NCBI GenBank assembly: GCA_046328335.1
Contig: JAXLWU010000023.1
Span: 1 to 64,000 of the forward strand
Direction: 5' to 3'
DNA from: JACCXM01 sp046328335
Lineage (GTDB): Bacteria > Chloroflexota > Chloroflexia > Thermomicrobiales > UBA6265
DNA: 64,000 bases
Shown: positions 25,517-34,612 of the stretch, in pieces
Layout: each line of letters begins with the position of its first letter
Numbering within the stretch: position 1 is the first letter of the stretch
Made by a program: the position numbers and the translations under genes
The notes under the pieces: model-generated
The model's input: only the letters and a program-made list of their open reading frames with translations
Database searches by the model: none
What the model was told of the DNA's origin: nothing

Positions 25517-26487
25517 TCCGCCTCGCCTCGTCGCAAGCGTGAAATCAGACCGGAAATCGCAACGATGGCGATGGCGGCGGCGAGCACGATCGAAGCGGCG
25601 GCCGCGGCCAGGTTCATCTGCGCGACGGCAAAGGCATTCTGATAGATGTAAAGATCGGCGGTCATCGTCGCGTTGCCCGGGCCGCCGTTGGTCATGACGA
25701 AGACATAGGCGAAGGTCCAGACCGCGATGGTAATGACCGAGGTAATGGCGAAGAAGCCGATGATCCCGCGCATCTGGGGCAGTGTCACCGACCAGTGCGC
25801 CTGCCAGCGCGAGGCGCCATCGACGAGCGCTGCCTCCAGTGGCTCGGTAGGCAGGGAGAGGAGTCTCGCCACGAAGAGCACGATGCCGAGCACGCTCTCG
25901 CGCCAGACGATGACCGCGCCGACGGAAAAGAGGGCGATGCCGGGGTCGCCGAGCCAGTCCCGCTGGAGAAGCCCGAGACCCGACGCATCGAGCATCTGGT
26001 TGAGCGCGCCGTTCTTGGTCAGCATCGCGCTGAACGCGATGCCACTGACGGTGATCGAGATCAGATACGGCGTAAAGAGGATGAAGCGATAGAGCGGCGC
26101 CGCGCGGCGTTGCTCGTACAGAAGCAGCGACAGCACGAGCGCCACGCCGACCATGACGGGAACGCAGCCCATCAATACGAGATTGTTGCGAATGCTGGTG
26201 CGAAACAGGGGATCGGTGAGCACCAGCATGTAGTTGTCAGAACCGACGTAGAGCGAGAGGTCGCCCAGGCTCTGGATCGTGCTCATGCGGAAGAGGCTGT
26301 ACAGCGGGTAGAGAAAGGTGAGCGCCACCAGCGCGAGGGCGGGCAGCAGGAAGAGCAGCGCCATACCGCCGTTTCCGCTTCGGCGGGCACGTCGACGCTG
26401 CGCCCCGGTTCCGGCGTCGGGGGTGAAACCAGGGCGCGGCGGCAACCGATTCGCGCTGAACGTTGTGGATTGCTCTCTTGTGGTCAC
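25513..26487 (-). CDS. Sugar ABC transporter permease, MalF-like
   Basis: A 324-residue permease with a basic N-terminal tail (RRRARRSGNGG) and six membrane segments starting MALLFLLPALALVALTFLYPL. The EAA loop is EAALVDGASRWQAHWSVTLPQMRG. VFVMTNGGPGNATMTADLYIYQNAF is the loop characteristic of MalF/UgpA. It is the first gene of the sugar operon (GTG start at 26487). The order is permease, permease, binding protein. Confidence 0.92.
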   Translation of the reverse strand: MTTREQSTTFSANRLPPRPGFTPDAGTGAQRRRARRSGNGGMALLFLLPALALVALTFLYPLYSLFRMSTIQSLGDLSLYVGSDNYMLVLTDPLFRTSIRNNLVLMGCVPVMVGVALVLSLLLYEQRRAAPLYRFILFTPYLISITVSGIAFSAMLTKNGALNQMLDASGLGLLQRDWLGDPGIALFSVGAVIVWRESVLGIVLFVARLLSLPTEPLEAALVDGASRWQAHWSVTLPQMRGIIGFFAITSVITIAVWTFAYVFVMTNGGPGNATMTADLYIYQNAFAVAQMNLAAAAASIVLAAAIAIVAISGLISRLRRGEAE

Positions 26488-26741
26488 CCCGAAATCTTAC
26501 TCCGGTACGGAGAGCCGAGCGGCCAAGTCGGGTAGCCTGTACCTGCGCGAAGACCGCGGTTACCCCTCTGTGCCGGGCATCCCTGGTCTGACTGGTGCGT
26601 GCCAGGCGCCACCACAGGTGGGTCGAAAAGAGTCTCAACCGGCCGGGGAAACGATCCCCTCACTTCATCCGTTGACGTAGATGCCATGCGCGGTCGAACG
26701 GCGCGGGCGTATCCGTGGGCATCGAGTTGGAGAAGTCGTCC

Positions 26742-27302
26742 ATGAAGCGGATCGTTATCGTGGCAATCGGTCTCTGCGCGGCATTGGCGGGACCAGGCGG
26801 CGCCGTCCCGGTCCGGGCCCAGGGCCCGGTGATCTACGACGATGCCAGCGGCACCAGCGGCACCTGCAACGTCTCTGGTCCCCCAGGCGATCAGATGGTC
26901 GTTTGTAGCGATTTGCGGCCTGGGCACGGAATGACGATCACCGCACCGCCGAAGACCTCCTCCGGTGGCAATGGCGGAGCGGCCGCTCCCGCGCCGGAAC
27001 CGGATGCCGCGCCCGCCCCGGACGCCGCGCCCGCCCCGGAGACGAGCGATCGAGCCGTCCCCACCGCCAACGACCAGGATGCCGACAATGCTCCCGATGA
27101 CACGGAGCCAGGTCTCGGTCTCGATCCCACCAACCCGGATACCGACGCCGATGGCGTCGCCGACGGCGACGAAATGAACATCTACGGCACCGATCCTCTC
27201 GCCTATGACACGGATGGCGATGGAATCGGCGATGGCGAGGAACTCTTCGGGATCTACACCGATCCGCTGGTCCCGAACGATACGAGCACCCAGGGCGGAT
27301 AA
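26742..27302 (+). CDS. Secreted protein with calcium-binding (TSP type 3) repeats
   Basis: A 186-residue exported protein. MKRIVIVAIGLCAALAGPGGAV is a signal peptide, then a Cys pair (residues ~45-60), a Pro/Ala/Glu/Asp linker with APAPD repeats, and from about residue 105 three thrombospondin-type-3 calcium loops of pattern DxDxDG: DQDADNAPDD, DTDADGVADGDE and DTDGDGIGDGEE. Such repeats stiffen when calcium binds and often link surface proteins. The ATG at 26742 follows GGAGAA; an upstream GTG would add nine residues before the signal. The C-terminus ends soon after the last loop, so the protein may be an adhesion or spacer molecule. Confidence 0.82.
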   Translation: MKRIVIVAIGLCAALAGPGGAVPVRAQGPVIYDDASGTSGTCNVSGPPGDQMVVCSDLRPGHGMTITAPPKTSSGGNGGAAAPAPEPDAAPAPDAAPAPETSDRAVPTANDQDADNAPDDTEPGLGLDPTNPDTDADGVADGDEMNIYGTDPLAYDTDGDGIGDGEELFGIYTDPLVPNDTSTQGG

Positions 27303-27788
27303 GCGTCGCGGCGGTCACCCTGACAAAGTGACAGACATTCGCGTGGCCAGGCGACTCCGGCGAACGGCCACGCGCTCATTGTGCTCAGACAGATCGAACC
27401 GGCACCGGGATCGCGCCAGGACTGAGAGGTCGTGGGAGCGGCGAGTTCCCTGAGGTCCGGGGCGATCCGACCACCAGCGGCGGCAACCTGCGCCGTGAAT
27501 CCCGTTTGTCGCGCCCAGTTGCAAGTCTGCCTCCTCGATTCAGACTGCCACGACATCGGAATCGTGCCCCTTGCGCTGCTCTCTCTGTCCCACTCTCCCC
27601 AAGCACGAGAAGGAGTCACACCGGCTCAGGATGTTGTGACATCTCACCATCGATCCGAAGGTGACTCCGTGTCAATGATGATCTACGTAATGCCATAGCA
27701 TAAATAACAAGCGTCAAGAAAACCGAATGACCATCTCAGGCGTATCACTGCCCAAGGACGCCCCACGATCCCCGCGGGAGAGGGTCGC
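27303..27788. other. Gene-free stretch (486 bases)
   Basis: No convincing coding frame on either strand. The composition drops from GC-rich to AT-richer near 27680-27730. No member of the dispersed repeats A or B is recognised here. It may hold the promoter of the L,D-transpeptidase-like gene; I could not pick a convincing -35/-10 pair. Confidence 0.5.
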
Positions 27789-28526
27789 ATGGGGAAGGAA
27801 CAGTTTGCGGGGGATTTCTGCCGCCGCCGCAGCATCTGCCGGCTGTGCTGGTTGATCGTCGCCATCTCGGTCTGTCTCATCGGCTTTCCGGTCGCAGCGC
27901 TCGCTGACGGCATTGCCGTCGTCTCCGTACCGCAACTCAATCTACGGTCCGAGCCCGGTCTGGCGGCGCCCGTCGTCGGTCAGGTCTGGCAGGGAGAGGA
28001 ACTGGCGCTCCTGACCGGGCCAACCGACGACGACTGGTTCCAGGTGCAGTCCGGTGACCAGACTGGCTGGGCCTTCGGCGGCGGATTGGCAATCGGTGGC
28101 GCGGTCGAAGCAGCCGAACAGGGAAAACTGGCCGCGTCCGCCGAGGAACGGTGGGTCGATGTCGACCGCACGACGCAAATGGTCACACTGTTCGAGGGGG
28201 AGAACCCGGTGGCGTCGTTCTGGGCGGCGATGGGGAGCGATGCGTCCGATGACGGCTTTTTCGCCACCGCGGTCGGCACGTACTACGTCTACGAAAAGGT
28301 CGGCGGTCTGAGTTGGAGCGACTGGGGCGGGGCGTGGATCGGGGACTGGGTAGGATTTGACTCCCAGCGCCTCAACGGCTTCCACACCTATTCGATGGAT
28401 GCCGCCGGCGACGTGCTGCCGCATGGTGATGGTCCGACGGGCGGCTGCGTCGCGCTATCGCCGCCAGCGGCGGACCAACTCTTCGCCTTCGTCTCGGTCG
28501 GCACCCGGGTCGAGGTCCACCGCTGA
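27789..28526 (+). CDS. SH3b plus YkuD (L,D-transpeptidase-like) secreted protein
   Basis: A 245-residue exported protein: signal peptide (residues 15-40), SH3b domain (about 43-105: VVSVPQLNLRSEPGLAAPVVGQVWQGEELALL) and a YkuD-type catalytic domain (about 120-245). The nucleophile Cys220 lies in GDGPTGGCVALSPPAADQLF. L,D-transpeptidases normally have S/T-H-G-C; here the His is Gly (T217-G218-G219-C220), though H199 and H212 lie near. Such enzymes make 3-3 peptidoglycan crosslinks or attach proteins. Whether this copy is active is uncertain. Confidence 0.85.
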   Translation: MGKEQFAGDFCRRRSICRLCWLIVAISVCLIGFPVAALADGIAVVSVPQLNLRSEPGLAAPVVGQVWQGEELALLTGPTDDDWFQVQSGDQTGWAFGGGLAIGGAVEAAEQGKLAASAEERWVDVDRTTQMVTLFEGENPVASFWAAMGSDASDDGFFATAVGTYYVYEKVGGLSWSDWGGAWIGDWVGFDSQRLNGFHTYSMDAAGDVLPHGDGPTGGCVALSPPAADQLFAFVSVGTRVEVHR

Positions 28527-28683
28527 GGCTCATCGGAGTTTCCTGCCAGCGGCGAAACCGAGGAAGGGCCGCAATAGTACGCATTGGAGAATCGATTTGC
28601 CTGCGCCATGCGCGTGGCGCCGCCGACGCTTCAGTGTGCCGGGAATGGCAGGCACCGCGAAGTGAAACCGGAGGACAAATGCC

Positions 28684-29076
28684 ATGAGCCAACACTTGCA
28701 TCAAAGGTCGTCACTCGTTGCCGGAGGTACCACACGACGTGGGGCGCTGAGCAGTTTGCTGAGCGGAACAGTCGCGGGTGCCGCTGGAGCGCTTGGACTG
28801 CCTTTTGCCCTCACTGCCAAGCACGGTGGGCACCATGGACACCACAAACATCAATGCAAAGAGAAGAAATGCCGAGGCGGAAAGCTGGGAGCGTTCTGCG
28901 AGAAAGCCATCGAGTGTTGCAGCAACGAAACGAATCTCCTGTGCAGTGTCCCAAACTTCGGATCGTTCACCATCTGCTGTTCCGGGTTCAACGGTGACTG
29001 CGCGGACGATACCGACTGCTGCCAGGGTTTCATTTGCGAGCCGCCAGGACTGTGCGTCGTCGGGAGTCCGGGCTGA
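28684..29076 (+). CDS. Cys-rich exported protein
   Basis: A 130-residue protein. The N-terminus has a Tat-like TTRRGALSSLLSG followed by a hydrophobic stretch, then a His/Gly/Lys spacer (KHGGHHGHHKHQCKEKKC) and a 70-residue domain with about ten Cys including three CC pairs (ECCSN, ICCSG, DCCQG). The pattern resembles disulfide-knot secreted domains. The His-rich spacer may bind metal. The ATG follows GGAGGA. The gene forms a group with two other small exported proteins at 26742 and 27789. Function unknown. Confidence 0.75.
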   Translation: MSQHLHQRSSLVAGGTTRRGALSSLLSGTVAGAAGALGLPFALTAKHGGHHGHHKHQCKEKKCRGGKLGAFCEKAIECCSNETNLLCSVPNFGSFTICCSGFNGDCADDTDCCQGFICEPPGLCVVGSPG

Positions 29077-29127
29077 ACAGCTATCCGGTCGAAATCGATG
29101 TCGCTGACCGCGGTCAGATCGCGAATT

Positions 29128-30114
29128 TCACGCGAGTTCGGTATCCGATCTCAGAAATTGCAGCACCTCGGTCATGAAGAGGTCTGGCGCGGAGTCCATG
29201 GCGACGTGACCCTGCCCGGGAAGGACGACGGTCTGTGCGTTCGGCAGCGCCGCGGCGACGGCGTGGGTGGCCGCGGCCACGTTCGCGGGACTGGCGCCGC
29301 CGAGAAGCAGCAGTGTCGGCGTCGTCAGGTCGCGGAATCGCTCCGGGTGGAAGCGGTATTCGAGAACAGCCCGCAATTCGCGCGGAATCGTCGGCGCGGC
29401 ACCGAGGCGGGCCTGCCAGACCGGGAGCGTCCGCATATGGGCGAGATCGGCTTCCGGGACCTGAACCAGATCGCGCATGAGGGTGGAGACGACTTCCTCG
29501 CGATCTCCCGCCGCGAGGATCGCTTCCATGCGCGCGATCACCTCCGGCGAGGCGAGCGGCACGTCGGTCACGTTCATGGGTGATTCGTAGAGGACCATGC
29601 TGCGAATGCGTCCCTCGAGTCGGGGCGCGGCCTCGAGGGTGATCAGGCCTCCGTAGGAATGGCCGATGATGTCGATCGGGACAGCGAACGATTCGACCAT
29701 CGCGACCACGTCGTCGTACTCGTGTTCGAGCCGATAGTCAGGGGCATCACCGCTGCCGCCGCGTCCCCGCCGGTCGACGTTGTAGACGGTGAAATGCGTG
29801 GCGAGCGCATCGAGGACCGGCTGCCAGCGGCGGTGATCGGCGGACGTGCCGTGCAGCAGCAACAATGGCCATCCCGCCCCGCTGCGCCAGTAAGCGAGCG
29901 GGATACCTTCTGGTCCCGAGAAGAATCCGGGAGTCCACTGGCGCGCGGGTTCTGCGGCCTGCAGCGTCGTGTAGACGATGGGTTCTTCACCTGAGGGAAC
30001 CGGGTGTCGTCCCGACGCAGGAGGGACCTCGGCGTTGGCGCGGGTGCTTGCCAATGACGAGATTCCTCGCTTCGGCTCGGAATGACACATGTTTCGCACG
30101 CTGCTCTGGGTCAA
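29128..30114 (-). CDS. Alpha/beta-hydrolase
   Basis: A 328-residue hydrolase. The nucleophile elbow GHSYGG, the oxyanion strand LLLLHGTSADHRRW, and the late Asp/His (TLLLLGGAS, LPGQGHVAMDSAPDLF) mark the fold. The N-terminal ~45 residues are unusual: they are read across a copy of dispersed repeat B, and conserved sequence begins only at EPIVYTTLQ. The TTG at 30114 has an AGAGGGG site, the ATG at 30090 has none, so I list the TTG. The domain resembles epoxide-hydrolase/BioH-like esterases. Substrate unknown. Confidence 0.85.
   Translation of the reverse strand: MTQSSVRNMCHSEPKRGISSLASTRANAEVPPASGRHPVPSGEEPIVYTTLQAAEPARQWTPGFFSGPEGIPLAYWRSGAGWPLLLLHGTSADHRRWQPVLDALATHFTVYNVDRRGRGGSGDAPDYRLEHEYDDVVAMVESFAVPIDIIGHSYGGLITLEAAPRLEGRIRSMVLYESPMNVTDVPLASPEVIARMEAILAAGDREEVVSTLMRDLVQVPEADLAHMRTLPVWQARLGAAPTIPRELRAVLEYRFHPERFRDLTTPTLLLLGGASPANVAAATHAVAAALPNAQTVVLPGQGHVAMDSAPDLFMTEVLQFLRSDTELA
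30003..30089. repeat. Dispersed palindromic repeat family B, within hydrolase 5' end
   Basis: The left arm GGTGTCGTCCCGACGCAGGA and the right arm AGATTCCTCGCTTCGGCTCG plus GAATGACAC pair imperfectly. This copy overlaps the beginning of the alpha/beta-hydrolase frame. Confidence 0.75.
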
Positions 30115-30287
30115 GATTTCCCCCTCTGGTGCTCATCGAAGAATCTGAGTCGGGGCTGCCATCGCGTCAGAAAGCGCGATAGGGCGCCAGGTATCATACC
30201 GGCTCATCTTGTTGGCTGAACCAGGACAGGGGAGCGGAAGCGCTCCGCGTGATTTCGGGCGATCGCGAGCGAAACGGCGGGGAAGTG

Positions 30288-31031
30288 ATGTCGCTGCGCA
30301 ACCGCAACGCGCTGGTTACCGGGGGAACGCACGGCATCGGCCGCGCGATCGTGCGCCGGCTTTTGGATGAAGGGGCACGGGTGGTGACGATCGCGCGCGA
30401 GGCGACCTGTGAGTTGCCGGAGCGATCCGAGTTCATCGCCTACGATCTGGCGAATCACGCTGGAATCGCCGCGCTCGTCGCAGAGATCGAAGATCGGCAC
30501 GGGCCGCTCGATATCCTGGTCAACAACGCGGGCATCTGGCGGGAAACGCCGACGCTCGGGCTCGATCCCGCCGTCTGGAACGAGGTCCTGGCGGTCAATC
30601 TCACCGCGCCGGTGCTGTTGGCGACGGCGGCCGCGCGAGGAATGGCCGCGCGCGGCTACGGTTGGATCGTCAATGTCACGTCTATCCACGGTCACCTCGC
30701 CGCCGAGGCAGCGCTTGCGTACGCCGTGGCGAAGGCGGGTCTCGATCAGGCGACCCGCAACATGGCGGTCGATCTGGCGCCGCACAGCATTCTTGTCAAC
30801 GCGGTCGCGCCCGGGTTCATCTCGACCCGGTTGAGCGTGGTCGATGGTGTCCACGAGCGCGATACCGAATGGTTTCGCCGCATCTACGTCGAGCAGGGGA
30901 AGATTCCGCTTCGCCGCCACGCCGAACCGGACGAGGTAGCGGGTCTGGTCGCGTGGTTGGTCAGCACCGACAACAGTTACGTGACGGGTCAGATCATCGG
31001 CGTGGACGGCGGCCTCAGCGTGACCTTTTGA
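30288..31031 (+). CDS. SDR-family oxidoreductase
   Basis: A 247-residue short-chain dehydrogenase: NAD(P)-binding TGGTHGIGR (13-20), NNAG at ILVNNAGIW, catalytic Ser in VNVTSIHGH, and Y-x-x-x-K as YAVAKAG. The C-terminus ends IIGVDGGLSVTF, as in classical SDRs. ATG 30288 is chosen for its GGGGAAG site; a start 13 codons earlier lacks one. It stands alone. Substrate unknown; classical SDRs reduce ketones or oxidise sugars and polyols. Confidence 0.9.
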   Translation: MSLRNRNALVTGGTHGIGRAIVRRLLDEGARVVTIAREATCELPERSEFIAYDLANHAGIAALVAEIEDRHGPLDILVNNAGIWRETPTLGLDPAVWNEVLAVNLTAPVLLATAAARGMAARGYGWIVNVTSIHGHLAAEAALAYAVAKAGLDQATRNMAVDLAPHSILVNAVAPGFISTRLSVVDGVHERDTEWFRRIYVEQGKIPLRRHAEPDEVAGLVAWLVSTDNSYVTGQIIGVDGGLSVTF

Positions 31032-31436
31032 GACGTGGGCGAGGGATCACGCCGATTCCCGGCACGCTTCCAACCATTGTGAACCCCGCACCTGGGCATG
31101 GCGCCGATGCAGGATGAAGCTCCCCGTGCTCACCGCTTCGAGGCGGCGCGATGATTGCTCTGTCCGCAGACGGTCGCCGACGCGGGTGGTAAGGACGGTC
31201 ATGAGTGTGGCCGTGTGTGGCCACGCATCGCGAGTCGCGGTTGCCAAGAACATTGGCCGCAGCGATGAGGAGACGGTCGGCGCGGGTGCTAAACCGCGCA
31301 CGGCAACGCGCTCACCCTCGTGCCCGCAGTAGCGGGTGTGGGAAATGGAAACGACAGCATCAACCATGGCGACGTGGCGTCCCAGCGGGCGTTTCAGGCG
31401 GGGTGATTCCCGCGGCAAAACGGCTGATGCGTTGCC
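31032..31436. other. Gene-free stretch (405 bases)
   Basis: Only short, unsupported frames are present on both strands. I see no member of repeat families A or B and no strong hairpin. It may hold decayed sequence linked to the pseudogene region downstream. Confidence 0.45.
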
Positions 31437-31823
31437 CTAGCCCTCGATCTGGCGACCGAGGTCGTGGGGGTCAAAGTAGGCCCAAAACCGGGCGATCTGA
31501 TCGTCGCCGAATTCGAGGATGCTCACTCCCGAGTAGGTGAATGGTTCGCCGTCGGCGCCGGTCCCCACCGATGTCCATTCGAGGGCAGCGCGCCCGTCGC
31601 TGACGATCACGTTACGGAATTTCGACGCAACCTCGCCGAAGTTGGCGCGGTAGCTCCGCCAGAACTCACGGGCGCCGTCTGGACCGGCGAAGGTCCGCGG
31701 CGAGACGAGGTTGCCAATCTCGCTTTCCGCCGCGAAGAGGGCCACGAGCGGATCGAGCGCGTGATCGCGTTCCAACGCATGGAGCGCGGCGATGAAGCGT
31801 TCGGTGATTTCGGTCTCGGTCAT
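31437..31823 (-). CDS. SnoaL-like/NTF2-fold protein
   Basis: A 128-residue protein of the nuclear-transport-factor-2/SnoaL fold. The central strands read FAGPDGAREFWRSYRANFG and ALEWTSVGTGADGEPFTYSGVSILEF, and the end ARFWAYFDPHDLGRQIEG has the family's Phe-Asp-x-x turn. Members range from ketosteroid isomerases to polyketide cyclases and stress proteins. Single-domain, normal length. It is alone, convergent with the SDR gene across an empty stretch. Confidence 0.78.
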   Translation of the reverse strand: MTETEITERFIAALHALERDHALDPLVALFAAESEIGNLVSPRTFAGPDGAREFWRSYRANFGEVASKFRNVIVSDGRAALEWTSVGTGADGEPFTYSGVSILEFGDDQIARFWAYFDPHDLGRQIEG

Positions 31824-32014
31824 CCCACGCTCCTGGTACTAACGATTTCCTCGAATCGGTTGCGGATCTCTCCCAACCTGCACGTGCCGCGTCTGCGCCG
31901 CAAGTGTTCACGGCGGTTCGGCTACCCTGGGATAACACAAAGTTCAAGGCGCCGCCAAAGACGAACGACGACCGAGACTACACCACGCCCCTCTGTCGCG
32001 TGCGTCGGCGAGAA

Positions 32015-32500
32015 AGAGAAAGGATCCGCGTCGGCTTCGCGCTCGTCGCGCGGGCGCCGGGCCTCCGCACTCTTGTCGTCGGCGGGGCGCATCCGTTCGA
32101 CGGCCACCCGCGGCCGCCCCGTCGAGGACGAGTTGCTCGCGTCGTGCGATTGGATGGCGGCGCCGGTTGACGCCTGGGAAGCCACGTCCGCCGAATACTC
32201 GCAATCACCAGGAAGGCTGGAGCGGGTGTCGGCTGAAGACGCCGTCGTGTTCGTGGCCGCACGCCAGCAGCAGGTGACGGAGCCGGACCTCACCGCAGAG
32301 GCGATAACCTCCATCGCCGTTCCCGCCCTCCTTTACGCCGGTACCCGTGACGAGATGGAGGAGATGGCGCGCATGGCGCGCTCGAGGCCTGATGCCGCGT
32401 TCGTCGCCCTCGACAGGCGCGATCACTGGCAGGCCTATACCCGCGGCAGGTGCTGGCGTTCTTGCCCCAGGCAGAAGCCAGGCAAGCCGGGAGGTCATCG
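32015..32500 (+). pseudogene. Decayed alpha/beta-hydrolase
   Basis: Fragments of a hydrolase C-terminal half lie in two to three frames. One frame gives RVGFALVARAPGLRTLVVGG (after about 32027), the next continues VEDELLASCDWMAAPVDAW and SIAVPALLYAGTRDEMEEMA through DRRDHWQAYTR (about 32108-32445), and a third finishes with QVLAFLPQAEARQ. The nucleophile elbow and the N-terminal half are missing or unreadable. At least two frameshifts are needed. It may be a non-functional remnant. Confidence 0.6.
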
Positions 32501-32886
32501 GCACAGCAGGATGGCGGCGGATGACCAACACCGCGAAATCGTTGCCCGCCTGTTTCCCGAAGACGGTGTGATCGACGAAGTGCAGACGTCGGTCCTGATT
32601 GCATGCCGCATCCGCCGCCGCAATGCGGAGAGACTCGAGTCCCGAACGCCCTCGCGGGACCACCGACCGAAGCAACTCGCGCCCATCTTCCAGGTGTCAT
32701 AGCGCTCGTGCGGTGAACGTCGGCGGAACGACCAGTGCGGGACTTCCGCGGCGAGAGCGACGGCTTCAGCTGATTCCACCGCGCATTCGCCAGCCCAGAT
32801 TGGCACCCCTGGATGGTTACTCGATCGGCGTTTGGTACTACGATGTCCGCGCCTTGATCGGACTGGTTCGGGAGAAAGGGACGGGA

Positions 32887-34302
32887 ATGCCGACACTCCT
32901 CGCGAAGAACGCGGATGTTCTGGTCACAATGGATGGTCAGCGGCGGGAATTGACCAACGCCGGTCTCTTTGCCCGTGACGGATTCATCGAGCAGGTCGGA
33001 CCGACCAGCGAATTGCCGGAGACCGCGGACGTCGTGCTCGATCTGACCGGGCACATCCTGTTGCCGGGCATGATCAACTGCCACCATCACCTCGATCAAG
33101 TGCTTACCCGCAATCTCCCGGCGGCGCAGAACACCAACCTCTTCCCCTGGCTGCGGGCGCTGTATCGCGTCTGGGGCAGCCGCACCCCGGAGGACACCCG
33201 GACCGCGGCGATCATCGGCTGCGCGGAATTGGCCCTCTCCGGCTGCACCACCGTGTTCGACCACATGTACGTCTTTCAGAACGGCTGCACGGTCGATGAC
33301 GAGATCGCGGCGGCGGCAGAAGTCGGCGTCCGCTTCGTCGCGTCGCGGGGGAGCATGTCGCTCGGAGAGTCGGCCGGCGGTCTTCCCCCCGACGACTGCG
33401 TCGAAACCGAAGAGGCGATCCTGGCCGATTCCATCCGCGTCATCCAGCGCTATCACGATCCCAATCCTGGCTCGATGCTGCAAATCGTGCTGGCTCCCTG
33501 CTCGCCCTTCTCGGTGACGCCGGAACTGATGCGTGAATCGGCCAAACTCGCCCGTGAGTACGGAGTGCGCCTGCACACCCACCTCTGCGAAACCCTTGAT
33601 GAGGAGCGGTATACCCTGGAGCACAAAGGGTTGCGCCCGGTGGCGTATATGGAAACGCTCGACTGGGTTGGCGACGACGTCTGGTACGCGCACGCGATCC
33701 ACGTCAACGATGACGAAATCCGACTGTTCGCGAAGAAGGGGGCTGGCGTCTGCCATTGCCCGTCGTCCAACATGCGGCTCGCGTCTGGCATCGCCCCGGT
33801 GAAGAAGTACCTCGATGCGGGCGTGAAGACTGGGCTGGGCGTCGATGGTTCGGCCAGCAACGACGGCTCGAATCTCCTGGTCGAAGTGCGCGAGGCGATG
33901 CTGCTGGCGCGCCTGAAGATCGGCCTGTTGCCGCCCGAGGGACCGCGGACCGTGCTCTCGACCTCCGATCCCCTTCGTGCCAGCGAATGGATGACGGCGC
34001 GCGAGGCGCTTGAGATCGCGACCATCGGAGGCGCGGCGCTGCTCGGCCGGAACGATATCGGCTCCCTGGAGCCGGGCAAGTGCGCGGACTTCTTCACGCT
34101 CGATCTGAACAACATCACCTATGCCGGCGCCCTGAGCGATCCGGTCGCCGCCGTCGTGTTCTGCGCTCCCACCGGGGCCCGGCATACCGTGGTCGGTGGC
34201 CGCGTGATCGTCGACAACGGCCAGGTGGTGTCGCTCGATCTGGCCCCGGTGATCCAGGAGCATCATCGCAACACCATGCGGCTGGCGGCGCTCTCGGCGT
34301 AA
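32887..34302 (+). CDS. Amidohydrolase, 8-oxoguanine deaminase-like
   Basis: A 471-residue metal-dependent amidohydrolase. The first metal site is H66-H67-H68 in NCHHHLDQVLTRNLPA, followed by NLFPWLRALYRVW, both characteristic of the 8-oxoguanine/hydroxyatrazine deaminase subgroup; LHTHLCETLDE, YAHAIHV and LGVDGSASND give the remaining His and Asp ligands. The ATG follows GGGAGAAAGGG. 8-oxoguanine deaminase forms urate, and a xanthine-dehydrogenase-type enzyme lies 1.6 kb downstream, so a purine-salvage role is likely. Related s-triazine deaminases cannot be excluded. Confidence 0.85.
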   Translation: MPTLLAKNADVLVTMDGQRRELTNAGLFARDGFIEQVGPTSELPETADVVLDLTGHILLPGMINCHHHLDQVLTRNLPAAQNTNLFPWLRALYRVWGSRTPEDTRTAAIIGCAELALSGCTTVFDHMYVFQNGCTVDDEIAAAAEVGVRFVASRGSMSLGESAGGLPPDDCVETEEAILADSIRVIQRYHDPNPGSMLQIVLAPCSPFSVTPELMRESAKLAREYGVRLHTHLCETLDEERYTLEHKGLRPVAYMETLDWVGDDVWYAHAIHVNDDEIRLFAKKGAGVCHCPSSNMRLASGIAPVKKYLDAGVKTGLGVDGSASNDGSNLLVEVREAMLLARLKIGLLPPEGPRTVLSTSDPLRASEWMTAREALEIATIGGAALLGRNDIGSLEPGKCADFFTLDLNNITYAGALSDPVAAVVFCAPTGARHTVVGGRVIVDNGQVVSLDLAPVIQEHHRNTMRLAALSA

Positions 34303-34413
34303 CGGGCGCCAAGAAGGATGCGAAGATGCGGAGCGCCTGGATTCAAGGCGCGGGCGCCAGATCATCGAGACTCTGATACAGAATCCGGATGATGACTGCC
34401 GTGGCGACGACGC

Positions 34414-34497
34414 GCCCACCTTCACCCCAACCCTGACTCCCTCCCAAGCCTCCCTCCGGCGGAGGGAGGAGTCCCCCGCCGGGCGGGAGAGGGGCTC
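34414..34497. repeat. Dispersed palindromic repeat family A
   Basis: Contains CACCCCAACCCTGACTCCC, an inner palindrome CCTCCCTCCG/CGGAGGGAGG, and GGGCGGGAGAGGGGC. The order is that of the long copy at 16998. A word shared with the 22927 copy, GGATGATGACTGCCG, lies upstream at 34388. It fills the middle of the gap between genes ending at 34302 and 34613. Confidence 0.7.
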
Positions 34498-34612
34498 GCT
34501 CCCGGGCTCACAACGCGAGGCTTCAATAGGATTTCCTTTAGGGCTTTCTGGCGTGGCCCGATGGTTCGGCATCGCGCCACGTGGGGTGGTTGCTACTGAA
34601 CCGAGACTCCGG

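Noticed and set aside
31047..31418. A 123-residue minus-strand frame downstream of the SDR gene
   Set aside because: No ribosome site, no family signal and an unusual composition.
32703..32886. Purine riboswitch before the deaminase gene
   Set aside because: No three-way junction with the conserved purine-aptamer core could be drawn.
32290..34572. A 760-residue minus-strand frame opposite the amidohydrolase
   Set aside because: No domain, signal or ribosome site; the plus strand has the full metal motif set.
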